Notes: generated from the sequence alone by a model not told the origin. 64,000 nt of DNA from Rhabdophis nuchalis (GCA_039707465.1 CM077643.1:380100419-380164418); one strand, 5' to 3'. Positions 10,944 through 26,097 are shown, counted from the stretch's first letter. Numbers and translations are program-made.

Positions 10944-13900
10944 CCTGCGGTTTGTTTTCCATAGAGGCTGATTGCCTACCTGCATAATAAGAATTCCCCT
11001 CCGTATGTCATCAATCTGGACCCCGCCGTTTACGAGCTGCCTTTCCAGGCCAATATCGGTGAGTACATACGGTTGGTTGTCTCTGTGCTTGGCCAGTTAT
11101 TTTCTTCAGAAAAAATATATGAGTATTTATTAGTTTTGCTATTAAAGCCCATGAAGGGCTGTCTTCCGAAATGAAGCAAGGTCGTGGCACACACTTGAAA
11201 GTAAATTAGGGAGAGTATTAATTGTGGGGTGTGTCTGGCAAGAACAAAGAATGCTTATCCACAGGAAACAGCAGGTGTAAAGCTTGTAACAATTATGGGT
11301 AGTTGGAAAGCTGGTAAAAGTAACAAGTTAGACAACTTGCAGATCTCAGCTAAAAGTTGGAAATAGAGAAATGAAATGTGTGTTAGATAACTTCTGGGGC
11401 ATTCATTAGCCAAGGCTTAGGACCAATAGAACAATTTGTAGAATTATGACTAAATATTAGATGATATTTCTTATTATCTCGCCTTGTCCTGGCTTCTCCT
11501 TTAGTGAACATGTATAAAGCTTACTTTGTTCTTGGCATTTTGGCCAGGAGCCCTTTTCCTTGGGGCACCCCAATGAAAAGCAATAAAAACCTGCATCCTG
11601 TGTCTGGCATCTTTCATTGGCTTCGGCACCAGCCTCCGACCCGAACTGGGACAACACACAAACATGCAAATCTTTGGTTCAGGGTAAAATTTAGGGACTG
11701 CAGATATCCAAGCAACTGCACAGTATATAAGCTGCCACATGTTTAGCCCATATGGCCACCTATATGGCTCCTTCACCTTACCTTAGTTGTAGGTACCATA
11801 GATCAAGCAGAGTCTATCCGATACAGGGATGCTATTATTCCAAATACCTTTACTATTGCCAACTTAATGGAGTTGCTGTAAGATGTGAGAAGGTAATAGC
11901 TCTCCTTATGATTGCAGAGCATAATTGGAGCAGCTCAGTATTTGTCCTGTTTTTAACAAAGGAATAAATGGTAGGTTTTATTCTGTTTTAAAGAATTAAA
12001 ATCATATTGAACTGGATCTCAGTAATATGAATGGATGAGTACACCTGATTAGATTTGCATACATTAGTCTATAGTCCTATATTAATTAAATCATTGCTGA
12101 AAATTGCTTAGGATCGATGGGAAATCTGTGTGTTTAGATTATTATTTCTATGTGAAGTTACCTAGAGCAGGGGTGTCAAACTGGTGGCCCTGAGGATGGA
12201 TGTGTGACATGCAGTCTACGCCCGCAAAGGCAAAAAATGTCACAATAAGTTGTGATACGTCTCATGACACAATTGAGTTTGACACCATGACCTAGAGCAC
12301 GGCTGTCAAACTCGCGACCCATGAAGTAGATACATCACACACTGGCCATGCCCATCCCCATTTAGCCATTTAGCGAAGGGGGGAAAAGTCACGATACATC
12401 CCGTGATGACAATGTGATACCGCAAGTTTGACATCTCTGAACTAGAGAGTCTTAGGGAAATATTAGAGCTGTACATAAGAAGATGAACAAGTGTTCAGAA
12501 AGTAGGAAACATTGGAGAGGATATTACATTTAAAGATAAATTATGTTCTGTTTATACATTAAAACAGAACAGAAAACCAACAATAAGATATGTTCCTTTT
12601 AAATTTGTTTTAAAATCAGACTTTCTATAGTTTCCATCCTCTCTGTTTTCCTTTTTTCTTTTTCTTTTTAAGATATCCGGGACACAGTGAATTACAAAGA
12701 AGTCATGAAGCAGTATCCTTGCCTTATTTGGCTATTTCTTCAAAATGTAACATTATCACTTTTTATTTATTTGTGTGTGTGTATTGCTGGATGTACATGC
12801 TGTTCCATTTGTGTCTGACTCTGTAGTATAGCTTTCTATTGATCTCTTGTGGGATTGTGCTGGGGAATATGCTGACCCAGTAAATTGGATTTCTCCAACT
12901 TTTCCTGACCTAATTCCAGATATGCACTGGGCCCAAATGGTGGCATTGTGACATCCCTAAATCTTTTTGCTACAAGATTTGACCAGGTACATGTTTGCTT
13001 AACTGATTTTGCTGGTATGTTTTTCTGAAAAATTCAATATTCTGGGATAGCAAAGCTTTCCCATTGAACTTTATAGCACACTTTAAACAGTTTACAGCAG
13101 GAGTGTCAAACTCGCAGTCTGTGGGCCGGATACGTCACACGCTGGCCATGCCCATGCCCGGTTTAGCAAAGGGTAAAAAAAGTCATGTGACGATGCCATG
13201 ACGCCATGAGTTTGACACCCCTGATTTACAGAGTGACAAATTTTGAACCAAGGTATCTTCAAATGTGTTAACTTACAAAATGTGTCCAAAATATGAAACC
13301 AATGATTCCTGTGGAATTGAAATTTGGCAAATTTTATAAAACGTATATTACAAAATGTCATAAAACATTTCCTGTGCTATACTGTTTAACATGGGCTATT
13401 TTCAAGGCAGATAAATCTCTAAATTTATCCCAAGGCATTAAAGAACTTGTGGAATCTGGTAAGGAAATATCTCTGAAGTGATGACCCAAGGGATCGTGGG
13501 TTGTCTACTTATTGCTGAAGTTTGGAGATGTTCACTGCCAATGTAATATATTCCATCCTTTTGAGGTCAGTAAAATGTCCCAAATTGTTGGGAGCAATAT
13601 ACTGACTCTGTAAGCCACCCACACAGGGCTATAAAGCACTGTGAAATGGTATATAAGTCTAATTGCTATAGCTGCAAAATTGAAGAATTGTCACTACAGT
13701 AATTTTGTGATACTGAGCCACTTTTTTTAATAGCTCTTCTGCAAAGTCCAGTTTTATTTCTGTATGCAAACTGTATTTTCTGTTTAATTTTTATCAGGTG
13801 ATGAAGTTCATTGAAAAAAGGCAGACTGCATCCCAGTGAGTCAAATCTGATGTTGGGAGGGAGGGGATGGTGGCCACCGGGAGGCCCCTTTTTAAGAAGA

Positions 13901-16900
13901 GACATACATGCATTCCTTATTTTAAATAGACCTGCCTTACATAGGAAAAGTTACCTTTCTTTTCTTTATAGCGCTTGTTAACCTTATCTTAGTGTTTAAC
14001 TTGTGCAACTCACAAAATGATAAAATGACAAAACAGAAAATTAGAAGAACTAATCAGATGATATTGCTCAGAATCCTAGGTCTAAAATTAGAATTTAAAA
14101 TGGTATATACGCAGATACCTAACATGTCAAAAGCCTATTTGGATGGGCCTTCTCTGTGGCGGGCCCAGCCCTCTGGAACAACCTTCCCCCCGATATTAGA
14201 ACTACCACGGACCTCCGCTCCTTCCGTCTGAAATTAAAAACACATCTTTTTCGCTTGGCCGGCCTAGGATAGTCTCTTCTGATTGTTTAGGGATTTTTAG
14301 TAAATATTTGGGAATTTTAGCGCAGGGTTTTCTGTTTAATATGCCTTTTAGTTAGTATTTATGTACGTTTATCGTTTTAAATTTTGTATTCCTTTTTTAA
14401 AGTTTTTAATTCCCTGTGCCCCGCCTCGAGTCCCTTCGGGGAGAGAGAGCGGGTTATAAATAAAATTCGATTCGATTCGATTCGATATCAAAGGAACCCA
14501 GGGTTCTAAAACTAAGGCATGGTGAAAAACGTGGGGTTCAGCATTATTTTAAAATGAGATTCAAATACTGGCAAAGCATGTGGCAAATCTTCTCTGGAAA
14601 AGAAGCGGTTCAGCCATCAATTGTGATGACTTAACAAATGACGGGGTTCTCCAACCTTTTTGGAAAGCTACGGATACATTTGAAATTAGGAAACCTATTG
14701 CACCTTCAATCAGAAAATACTGAGAGTAGTCCCACATTTTTTTCCTCACTCCAGAAATTAAAAACTTACTTTTTCTGCTTGGCCGGCCTAGGTTAGTCTC
14801 TACCTCAGGGGTTAGGAAATGTTAATTTTAAAATGGGAATTTTAGTGCAGGGATAGTTAGATTTAATTTGTTTTATTGTATTTATTTATGTATATATTTT
14901 ATGTTGTTTTAATTTCTCCTTGTGCACCGCTCCGAGTCCCCTCGGGGAGAGGACGCGGTTATAGAAATAAATATTCTATTCTATTCTATTCTACACAGGT
15001 GTAAACATTTTGTGGTTTTTTTTTTAATGATTTGGAATATTTTGAAATGAGTGCTCAGTCCTTTCAATTCCTAAATGAATTTAAAAAAAGATTTACACAG
15101 GGCTGGAGTGGCATATGAAATATTTTAGAAATATTTCTTTGAGCAACTAATTATGCCTCATCACTCCTAAAACAGCGGTCTTGGACTAAAATGGCCATTC
15201 ATATTGATTTGATAAAGAGAATGGTTCACAAATTCATCCTTTGTTTTGAAAAGAAGTAATAATTAAACCTGGGCTCGGCTCTTGTCTCTGTGGGCAGTAG
15301 TTCTGTCTTGAATTTCAGAGATAGCAATGGATAAGTATTCACTACTATGTAGCTTGGAGGTTCCCAAACCTAGCAACTTTAAGACTAGTGGACTTCAACT
15401 CCCTGGATTCTCCAGCCAGCAGAGCTTTAAGAGAACTTAAAGCTCTGCTGGCTGGAGAATTCTGGGAGTTAAAGTCCACAAGTCTTAAAGTTGCCAAGTT
15501 TGGGGACCCCTGGGCTAGCTCCTGTGTGCGCAATCTGAATAAAATGTTTTCTGTATATTCTGAGTGTGTGAGAGAGCAAATCTTTTCTCTTGCAGGTATG
15601 TCCTAATAGATACACCTGGGCAGATTGAAGTGTTCACTTGGTCTGCCTCTGGCACTATCATCACAGAAGCCCTGGTTAGTGACTTACATTCATCTGATGT
15701 TGGGAATTAATTAAGGATGGGGGAAACACGGTTTGCTTTGTTAACAATAATCCTATGTCTGTTTAGGCTTCCTCTTTCCCATCGGTGGTGGTTTATGTGA
15801 TGGACACATCTCGCAGCACTAATCCTGTCACCTTCATGTCTAACATGTTGTATGCTTGCAGGTAGGAGGCACTTTCCCACTTTCCTTACGATTCCCCTTT
15901 TTCTTTGTGGGATAAAGGTCTCTTTTTTTAAAATTCTAATGTAGTTCTTGTTCTCCCAGACTTTTTATTTACATGCAACTGCTTTCCCAGCACGAACATT
16001 CACTGTATTTTATTTTAAAAAGTATATTATAAATTTAAAAGCCAGGGAAAATCCAAGCATTCACACCAGGAAAGCTGACTTCAAAAGGGGGGAGGCGGTT
16101 GCTCAGATTGTGTGCTGTGCCCAAAAGCTCCTCCTTTCGTCTTGCAGAATAATCCGCCAGAGAAAGGTGTAAATTTGGTTGTCTGGGAAGGATTAATCTT
16201 TAAAATAATTGTAGAGCCCTTCACAACAGAGACAAGATAACATATGTGTGTTAAATTGTAGTTAAGAACAGAATGTGGTGAAGTATTACAGTCCAATTTG
16301 TTATCTTTAACATATTTGAGCTGCACTGGCACAATGGTTAGAGTGCAATACTGCAGGCTACTTCTGCTGATCACCAGCTGCCAGCAATTTGGCAGATTGA
16401 ATCTCACCAGCCTCAAGGTTGACTCAGCCTCCCATCCTTCCGAAGTGGGTAAAATGAGGGCCCAGATTGTTGGGACAGTAGGCTGATTCTGTAAACCACT
16501 TAGAGAGGGCTGTAAAACACTATGAAGTGATATATAAGTCTAAGTGCTACTGCTATTGCTATATTTATTAATAATTCTCACAATAAAAGTCATTGTGTAT
16601 TGAGCAAATTCCTATATTCTGATTAGCAACTTCTATTGTTAGTTCATCTTTCATTTTTTCATTTATGCCATAATCATGAAACCAAAAGCAGTATTCATGG
16701 CTATCACGGGTAGCATTTTGGCTAGGGATTACCAAGATAACTAATGGTAATTAATTACCCTGAAGGCAGATGATATAGTTACTTTGATGAACTTCATACG
16801 TTTTGATCTTGGTAAACCTTCACCAGAATACTATCTGTGATAGCCATGAATACCAAATACTAAAAACTCCATACTCTAGCCTCAAGGATTAATAGGCAGA

Positions 16901-19900
16901 ATTGTGGGATGTTAATAGTTGTATGCCTTTGATTAAGGAGGGAACAATTTTGTAAGACTGGAAACTCTTTATAAACTTTTTGCTGAAAATGGACAAAATG
17001 GCGATTTGGGGATGATTAAAAGGGATTATTTATGGGAGGAAAGATATTGTGGAATATCATTTGGAAGATGGAAATAGTAATTATTACACATGTATTGCAG
17101 TTTCTTCCTTAGCTATCTTTCCTCTGCCTTTTGCTGTCCATAACCTTTTATTTCATATCATTTTTTTCCTTTTTTTCCTTATATTTCTGTAATTTTGAAT
17201 GGCATGTAAAACTCTCTTTCAGTAAAAATATTAAAACAACAAACTGTTTCATGCCTGAGCCACTTTTTTTATCTCTTGATCATCTACTCTTTTTTCAGCA
17301 TCCTATACAAAACAAAGCTTCCATTCATAGTGGTCATGAACAAGGTGAGTGGGGTGTCCCAGAGTCCACATTACATGCTAGATATCAATGAGATCATCTG
17401 TTAATATTAAACCAACACTGTCTTTCTGCCACACCTTCTTGTTTCTCCCTTTAAAAAAAAAAAAAGTGAAGGCTATCTATTCAAACTTGACTCCTGATGA
17501 GGATGTAGAGATGTTTGTATAGTTTTGGCAGCATAATAGATGTGCTATATAGCCTTGTTCCAGAATTAAAGGGTGGTGGAGGAGGAAATCTTCTCTTCCC
17601 ATTTTAATTGCAGCTATGGGATTTCCAGGTTGTCTCCCATTGAAATATTAATCTGATTCAGTCTTATTTAGCTTTTTTGAGATCAGTTAAGTTCAGTTAA
17701 AGGGCTGCGACTTGCTGTGACTTCAAATCTCACCAGGCTTAAGGTTGACTCAGCCTTCCATCTTTTCGAGGTTGGTAAAATGAGGACCCAAATTGGTGGG
17801 GGCAATAGGCTGATTCTCTATAAATCGCTTAGAGAGGGCTGTAACGCACTGTAAAGTGATATATGTCTAAGTGCTATTGCTGTTGTTGTTACTCTCATGT
17901 TTTCCATTATCTCCCAAGAAAAAGAAAATGGTTTTGAAGAGAAATTACAGTTAAAATGGTCATTAAATGGCAGACATTTCAGTGAATACAAAATGAAATG
18001 GAATAGGGCAAAATAATAGATTATACCATTGTAATCTCTTTGACATTGAGTAATCAGGACAATCACCTTGAGATTGTTTTAGACATCTTCATGAAATGTC
18101 AACAATATATAAATACTGTGAAAAAGCCAGATTCCAACATTTGAGCAGGGGCAGAAAATTAAACAGTGTTGTTAGATAACTGTTGTGTAACCACATTCGA
18201 GGGACCATCGTATTTCAGTGGGATTGGTCCATCACACCCGTGCCGGCAGAGAAGGCATGCTGCGGGCCCCATCGACTAAGGCAGGGGTCTGCAAAGTTGG
18301 CTCTTTTAAGACTGGTGGACTTCACCAGTCTTAAAAGAGCCAACTTTGCAGACCCCTGTGCTGGGGTATTCCTGCAGATGGGTTCAGGAGAAAAGCCTTC
18401 TCTGCCCTTGCTCCTGCCCCTTGGAACATCTTGTACCCCCTGGACTGAGCTCCAATCCTCCTGGCCTTTCACAAGAGCTTAAAGACCTGGCTCGGCCAGT
18501 TGGCTTGGGACCCCAATGGGGAGGGGGCCTCACATTGGGGAATGGTTGACATATTAAATACAAAGACTACCTCTCCCCTCCCCCCCCACTGCTCATCCTA
18601 TTTCCTCTCTCCCCATCTTTTAGTTAGGATTGAGTATTTATATTTTATAGTATTTTGCTTATATTGTGTATAGATTTTATATAATTTTATCCTTTTTAAT
18701 ATTGTAAACTGCCCAGATTTACTCTGTGGTAAGATGGATGGCCAGTAATTTAATAAATAAATAAAATTTGAAATACTGCATTCAATCCATCCATCCATCT
18801 CAAAAACAAGGTCAGAAAAAATGTTGAGAATGATACTAAAGTGATCAAGTATCTGAAGAACCCAGGTTCCAATATAACTAGAGCCATGAAAGCTTGCTGA
18901 GTCACTGTCTTAATATTCCACTAAAATCTGCTGAGATTCTCAACCATTAATCTTAAATGCTGTCCTTTGGGGCACAGAGAAAAAGTTTTCCAATATCCTT
19001 GAAGAGCCATCAGTCTGCTTTCCCTACAATTCTAGAGAACCAGTAGTTATGATGAGGCCATCATGATGTTCCTGGGCCAGTAGGTAATAAAATATAATGG
19101 CTAAGATTCTGGCAACACTTCCTTGGCAGAAGCTGTTTCCATATTTTGCTTAAATGTATACTTAGACACCCTATCTATTTTTCTTTTTCAACTCAGACAG
19201 ACATCATTGACCATAGCTTCGCCCTTGAATGGATGCAGGACTTTGACGCTTTTCAAGATGCCCTCAGCCAGGAAACCAGCTATGCCAGTAATTTAACACG
19301 GTCTATGAGTCTTGTTTTAGATGAGTTCTACAACTCACTTCAGGTGGGTGCTCTCTTTTGTGCTGCAAAGGATAATTTAATTAATAATTAATAATAATAA
19401 TATTTTTTTTATTTATAACCCGCTCTCTCTCCCCGAAGGGACTCGAGGCGGGGCACAGGGAAATTAAAACAATAAAAACAACAAAATACAAAAATAAGAA
19501 CAATAAATATAAGATAAAAACAAATTAAACAGTTAACCCTGCGCTAAAATCTCCCAATTAATTACTAAAAATTCACCCTAACCATAGAAGAGACTACCCT
19601 AGGCCGGCTAAGCGAAAAAGATGTGTTTTTAATTTTAGGCGGGAGGAGCGGAGGTCCGTGGTTGTTCTAATGTCGGGGGGAAGGTCGTTCCAGAGGGCTG
19701 GGCCCGCCACAGAGAAGGCCCTTCCCCTGGGCGTCGCCCGCTGACAGAGTCTAGTGGACGGCACCCGGAGAAGTCCCTCTCTATGGGAGCGGATCGGCCG
19801 TGAGGATGTATGGGGCAGGATCCGATCCCGCAAATAGCTAGGTCCCGAGCCATGGAGCGCTTTAAAGATGACAACTAACACCTTGAAGCGCACCCGAAAG

Positions 19901-22900
19901 ACGACAGGCAGCCAGTGCAGCTCGCGCAAGAGCGGTGTTACATGGGTAAACCTTGAGGTTCCCATTATTGCTCGCGCGGCTGCATTCTGGACTACCTGAA
20001 GTCTCCGGGTGCACCTCAAGGGGAGCCCCATGTAGAGAGAGTTGCAATAGTCCAGTCGGGATGTCACGAGAGCATGAGTGACTGTGCGAAGGGTCTCCCG
20101 ATCCAATAGGGGGCGCAACTGGCGAACCTGGTAAAACGCCCTCCGGGCCACGGCTGTCACTTTATCTTCCATGGACAGCCGGGTATCCAGGAGGACACCC
20201 AAGTTGCGCGCCCCATCCACAGGGGCAAGATGTTCGCCCCCTATGGCCAGCGATGGAGTCAGCTGGTTGAATCGGGCAGCCGGAAACCACAGCCACTCGG
20301 TCTTGGTCGGGTTGAGCCTGAGTCCGTTACTTCCCATCCAGATCCGCACGGATTCCAGGCACTGGCACATCACCGCTACGGCATCGTTGGGGTGGTTTGG
20401 GGTAGATATATACAACTGAGTATCATCAGCGTAGAGATGGTACTCTACCCCAAAACCACGGATGATCGCGCCCAGCGGCTTCATGTATGTGTTGAACAGG
20501 AGAGGCGAGAGGACCGACCCCTGAGGCACCCCACATGTGAGGGGTCTCGAGGTCGACCTCTGCTCTCCTGTCAACACAAATTGCGATCGGCCAGAGAGGT
20601 AGGAGGAGAACCACCGTAAAACGGTGCCTCCCACCCCCAACCCCCCCAGCCGATGCAATAGGATACCATGGTCGATGGTATCGAAAGCCGCCGAGAGGTC
20701 TAATAGGACCAGGATGGAGGAACAACCCCCATCTCTGGCCCTCCAGAGATCATCTACCAACGTGACCAATGCCGTCTCGGTGCTATGCCCGGGCCGAAAG
20801 CCGGACTGGCGCGGGTCTAGATAATCAACTTTCTCCAGGTGACGGGGAAACTGTTGTGCTACCACACTCTCAACAACCTTCGCCAAAAAGGGAAGGTTGG
20901 AGACGGGACGATAGTTGGTTAATAAAGCTGGGTCCAAAGAGGGCTTCTTCAGGAGGGGCCTCACCATGGCCTCTTTAAGGGAGGCAGGCAAGGAACCCTC
21001 ACTTAAGGAAGCGTTGACAACCTCTTGGAGCCAGCCTCGTGTCACCTCCCAGGATGCCAGTACAAGCCAGGAGGGACACGGGTCCAATAAACATGTGGTG
21101 GCTCGCAGTCGCCCACGTAACCTGTCCATATCGTCGGAAGTAACGGAGTCAAACTCCTCCCAAACAAGATCCGCCTCGTGCAATCCCACTGGGCCATCAA
21201 TGGGGGCTAACTCGTTCTGTATCTGAGCGATTTTCTCCTGCAGATAAATCACAAATTCCTCTGCTCTACCCTGTAGGGGGGCTTCCCGCACCCTCTGTTG
21301 AAGGAGGGAGCGGGTCACCCTAAACAGGGCGGCAGGGCGGCAGGGTGGTTATCTGCGGATGCTATGAGAGTGGCACAATGATGGCGTTTGGCCACTCTCA
21401 GCGCCACAATGTAAGTCCGTAAATGGGCTCTTACCTGTGTCCGGTCAGATTCAGAACGGGTAGACCTCCACCTTCTCTCTAGGCATCTCTTGTGGCGTTT
21501 CATCACCCTCAACTCCTCGGTAAACCAAGGAGCCAGGGTGGCTCGCCGCCGCAAGAGAGGCCGCAAGGGCGCGACCCGATCCAAGGCTCCCATGGTCGCA
21601 ATATTCCATGCGGCCATGAGGTCCTCCATCGGGGCGCGGGTCAGAGGTACAGGAAGTGGCCCAAGCGCCGTCTGGAACCCATCAGGGTCCATCAGGCGCC
21701 TGGGGCGGAACCAGATCGATGACTCAGGTTCCGCCTCCCCGCGGAGGGGAGTAGCGGTCGGAAAGTCGAGCCGGAGAAGTGAGTGGTCTGACCATGACAA
21801 GGGCGTTATGACTATATCCCCTATACCCAGATCACTCTTCCATTGGCCAGAGACAAAGATGAGATCCGGTGTATGTCCACCCTCGTGGGTGGGGCCTTCA
21901 ATTAATTGGGTCAGGTCCATGGCCGTCATGGAAGCCATGAACTCCCGAGCTGCCTCGGATGATTCGCCCACCGATGGCAGGTTAAAGTCCCCCATGACTA
22001 AAAGTCTGGGGGTCTCAACTGCCACTGTAGCGATCACCTCCAGGAGCTCGGGCAGGGCTGCTGCTACATAGCGGGGAGCCAGGTATACAACCAGCACGCC
22101 CAACTGCCTCCCAAGGCCCCACTTCACGCAGAGGGACTCACAACCGGTAGTCTGTGGCACAATGGTCTCTCTCGGCTCCAGACCTTCCCTAATGATAACC
22201 GCTACCCCACCACCCCTGCCTAGGGCCCGTGGCTGATGAAAAGCGCGGTAACCTGGTGGGCACATTTCAACGAGGGGGAGTCCTCCCTCGTGGCCCAACC
22301 AGGTTTCCGCAATTCCGACCAGGTCCGGCTCCCCCTCTGACACAAAGTCACTAATGAGGGGGGCTTTGTTGACAACGGACCTGGCGTTGCAAAACATCAG
22401 CCGTAGGCCCTGGCTCTGTACTCCCTGACCACCTAGCCTGCGGGGGTTGTGGCACCTGACCGTTTGCAACCAACGGCTGCGTGCCTCCAACCGGGAGGGT
22501 GAAACTTGTCTCCCCTCGGTCCTGCCTCTCCCCACGACCCTCTGGATGGGTATGCCCTCTATCGGAACGACTCGAGTATCCCCCCTCCTGCCGGATCCTT
22601 CCGCTTCCCTCCGCCGACTGCTAGTCCGGCCCTTTCTTTCCTCAGTCTCTACCTGTCTATACCCACCCCACTCCCTGGTACCCCCTAAAAAAGACAGTAG
22701 TTTATGCACTAAAAAACCCCTAAGGCCGCGCTTCGCCCATATGCCGTATGTTTTGTCTGCAGGCGAGTTTGTTAAAAGTGTTATTGAGTAATGGCAGTTT
22801 TTGGTATTGAATGGGAAGAGATAGGTTGAAGTAAGCAAAGCAAGTCAAGCATAGCAGAGATATTAATTCATTTGAATCCACATTTCTCAAGCCATCCAAT

Positions 22901-25900
22901 TTATCAACAACTTTCTCTTGCAGGTAGTGGGTGTTTCTGCTGTACAAGGAACAGGGATGGATGAATTTTTTGAACATTTATCCAAAGCTGTTGATGAATA
23001 TGAAAGGTGAGGTTTTTTTCAGAAAATGTAGGAAAATAGCAAGAGCAGCCCAGCATGCTATGCATTATCTTTAGGGATATCTTGAGTTTGTGGACATACT
23101 GAATTTGAGTTTCTAAGATACTTTTTCAAAAGGCAACCGGGTTTTCTTTATTTTTCCTTGAAGACATTTCACTTCTCATCCAAGAAGCTTCTTTGGTTCT
23201 GACAGGATGGTGGGAGGGTGGAAGGATTAGCTCTGACAGAATGGGGGGGGGGGGAATGGAAAGATCATATTTCTTTGCAGTCATCTGGTCCTTAGCACTA
23301 TCTGAGAGCCATTGAGGCCTCTTGGGGTTTTATCTGAGCCCTTAGGTCACCTGAATCAGAGGGCAAATGGGAATTTGCACTCTGCAAACCTCAACTGAAT
23401 TGGAGGTTGCCTAGAGAGCGCCAGTTTGTTGTAGTGATTAAAGCATCAGGCTAGAAGCTGGGAGATTGTGGAGTTCTGGTTCTATCTTAGGCACAGAGAC
23501 ATCTGGATGTCCTTGGGCCAGTCAGATTGTGTTAGCCCTAGGAAGGAAGCAATGACAAACCATTTCCAAAAAACCTTGTCGAGAAAATTGCAGGGATTAG
23601 TTACCAGGAGTCATACTGTAATGGCTCCTCTCCTAATTTAAGAAAGTAAAGACTCTTGAAACGGATTATTTCAAAAGGAAGCTTTAATTAAGCAGAATGT
23701 TAACCATTAGAGGAAAAGCAGCATCTGAAACCCTTTAGGCTATGCAAGTGGGATTTAGCTGATAATGACCCCTCCCCTTTGTCAGAATGCAGATTCTGGC
23801 CAATACACAAGTGTGAAAATGTTTCCTTGACTCTTCTGCCCTAAGAGCCGAATAAACCACACATTCCCATGACTATCTCTAGTTTGACATTAGAGTAAGA
23901 TATCCCACGTGGCCATCATAAACATTACTCTAGAGGTGCTGGGACCTCCCTCCTTCCGGAGACAGGATACCAGTTGTAAATCTCAGTTGTTGTAGGTACT
24001 GCTAGTAATTTAACTCCGAGACCCCCCCTCCTCCCAATTGAATGGCGGATCACATAAGGGGTCTGACACATACTGACTCAAAGGCACAGAAAGAAAGAAA
24101 GAGTGAGTTTCGGCAAATAATGCTTCCAGTTAAGTTTATTTGTACCCTATGGATATACTAGATTTCACAACAATCTTCAGAAATCAATTATTTGCTGTTT
24201 GTATTAGAGACCTCAACCGTTGAGTGGTTCCATATCACATCTTTTGATGTACTGTAGAGTAGGCAGATCCAATGGGTTTTCACGGGGCTCCACCAAATAA
24301 TTCATTTTTGGTGCAGATATTAGGCCTATAGGAAAAATTCCTCTCTTTCTATAGCATTAAATAAAACTGAGTGCACACACAGATTACTTGTAACAGTGAT
24401 GTCCGTTCAGTACTGCTGATCATGCGAGAAGAACTTTATTATGTGAAATGCTTTGTAATGGTTTGTAAGCTGTCTAGAATTTCCACCAGACAAGATGGGC
24501 AGCATATATGTTTAACAAATAAATACATTATTGTCTGTTAGGATGTATGCACGTATATATGTGTTTGTGTATGCATGCACATATGTAAGTATGTATAAAA
24601 TAGTGCTCAGTAGTAAATACATGAAGCCCCTTTTTTTCCTCTCTTCAGAGAATATCGACCAGAATATGAGCGCCTAAGAAAGCAATTGGTAAGTACATGC
24701 ATATACTTTGATGCTCTGGGCTGTACTGATGTAAGTCCTCCCACCCCCAATTGTGTCTGCATACTTGTTGCTATATAGTTGCTGGTGTTGGAGAGCAACT
24801 GCCCCAGCCAGAAGTTGGGCTCAAGCAGGGAATTAGCTTGGATTTCCTATATAAACATAAGAGGTCTGAACACCCCCATCATCACCCAAATACCTTTGAG
24901 CTTTACCTGATCTTTCCCAGACAAAAGCTGCCAATATTAAAGGTTCCTTCTCCGGGTGCCGTCCACTAGACTCTGTCAGCGGGCGACACCCAGGGGAAGG
25001 GCTCTCTCTGTGGCGGGCCCAGCCCTCTGGAACGACCTCCCCCCCGACATTAGGACCACCACGGACCTCCGCTCCTTCCGTCTTAAACTAAAAACACACT
25101 TCTTCTGCCTTGCCGGCCTGGGATAGTTACTCCTCTGTTTTTGGGTTTATTGGGGATTTTTAGTTTAGTTAGTTTTAATGGGTATTTTAGCACAGGTATT
25201 GTTTAATTTATTTTTAATATGAAATGTTGTATATAGTTATTGTTTTTATTCTCCCTGTGCACCGCCCCGAGTCCCTGTGGGGAGAGGGTGCGGTTTATAA
25301 GTATTAAAATTATTATTATTATTATTATTATTAATATGGGGAGATTCTGTGTGATAGGAAGAGAACCACTGAGTAGCTAGTTTGAACTCTACATGGGTTT
25401 GATTGTTCACATCTGACATTGGAGTTGTAAAAGGTCCCAAAGGTGTTTTTTCAAGAGGCAACTGGACTTTCTGGTTTTTCTTTGAAGACATTTCGCTTGT
25501 CACCCAAGAAGCTTCTTCAGTTCCAACTGTCAGCAGCAACAACTCTATCACCTACAACAGGGGTCCCCAACCCCCGGGCCGCGGACCGGTGCTGGTCCGT
25601 GGCTGGGTAGGAGCCGGGCCGCAGGGTCGGAGAGGAGGAGGAGGGAGGAGGGGGCAGCCCCCTGGGCAGAGCGCGCGGGAGAGCGCAGGCGGGGCTTTTC
25701 ACGCGGTTGGGGTGCGCCTCTTCCTCCACCTTTGTCGACGGTGGGACTCCTGCGCGCCGCAACAGCCCTCCCTACCGCCCACGGATTCCCTTCCTCCCTG
25801 CCCCCCCACAGCTTCCCCAACATGCCACCCACTCGTCTTCTTCCAGGGGCTGCGGAGGTTCCTCCCCCCCACCCCCACCCCACGGAGCCTTCTCAGCTCC

Positions 25901-26097
25901 TGGAAGGAGCCTGACCGAGCGCACGAGGGACCAAGTGCGGCAGCGGCCGCCCAGGCGGGGCAGGCTAAGGCTAGTGAGCGAGTCGAGCCGGGCTGAGGAG
26001 ACTCCGCGGTGGGGGGAGACGGGACGGGACGACGACAGACCGACAGAGAGAGGCATAGACATAGAGAGAGACAGGGTGGGCAGGAATCAGAGAGTGT

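Noticed and set aside
20171..22791. Plus-strand frames of 60-193 codons across the LINE
   Set aside because: They are shadows opposite the reverse transcriptase and endonuclease frames.
23165..23198. Hammerhead-like core in the Penelope arm at 23.1 kb
   Set aside because: The first box reads CAAAGA instead of CTGANGA, so the core is not intact.
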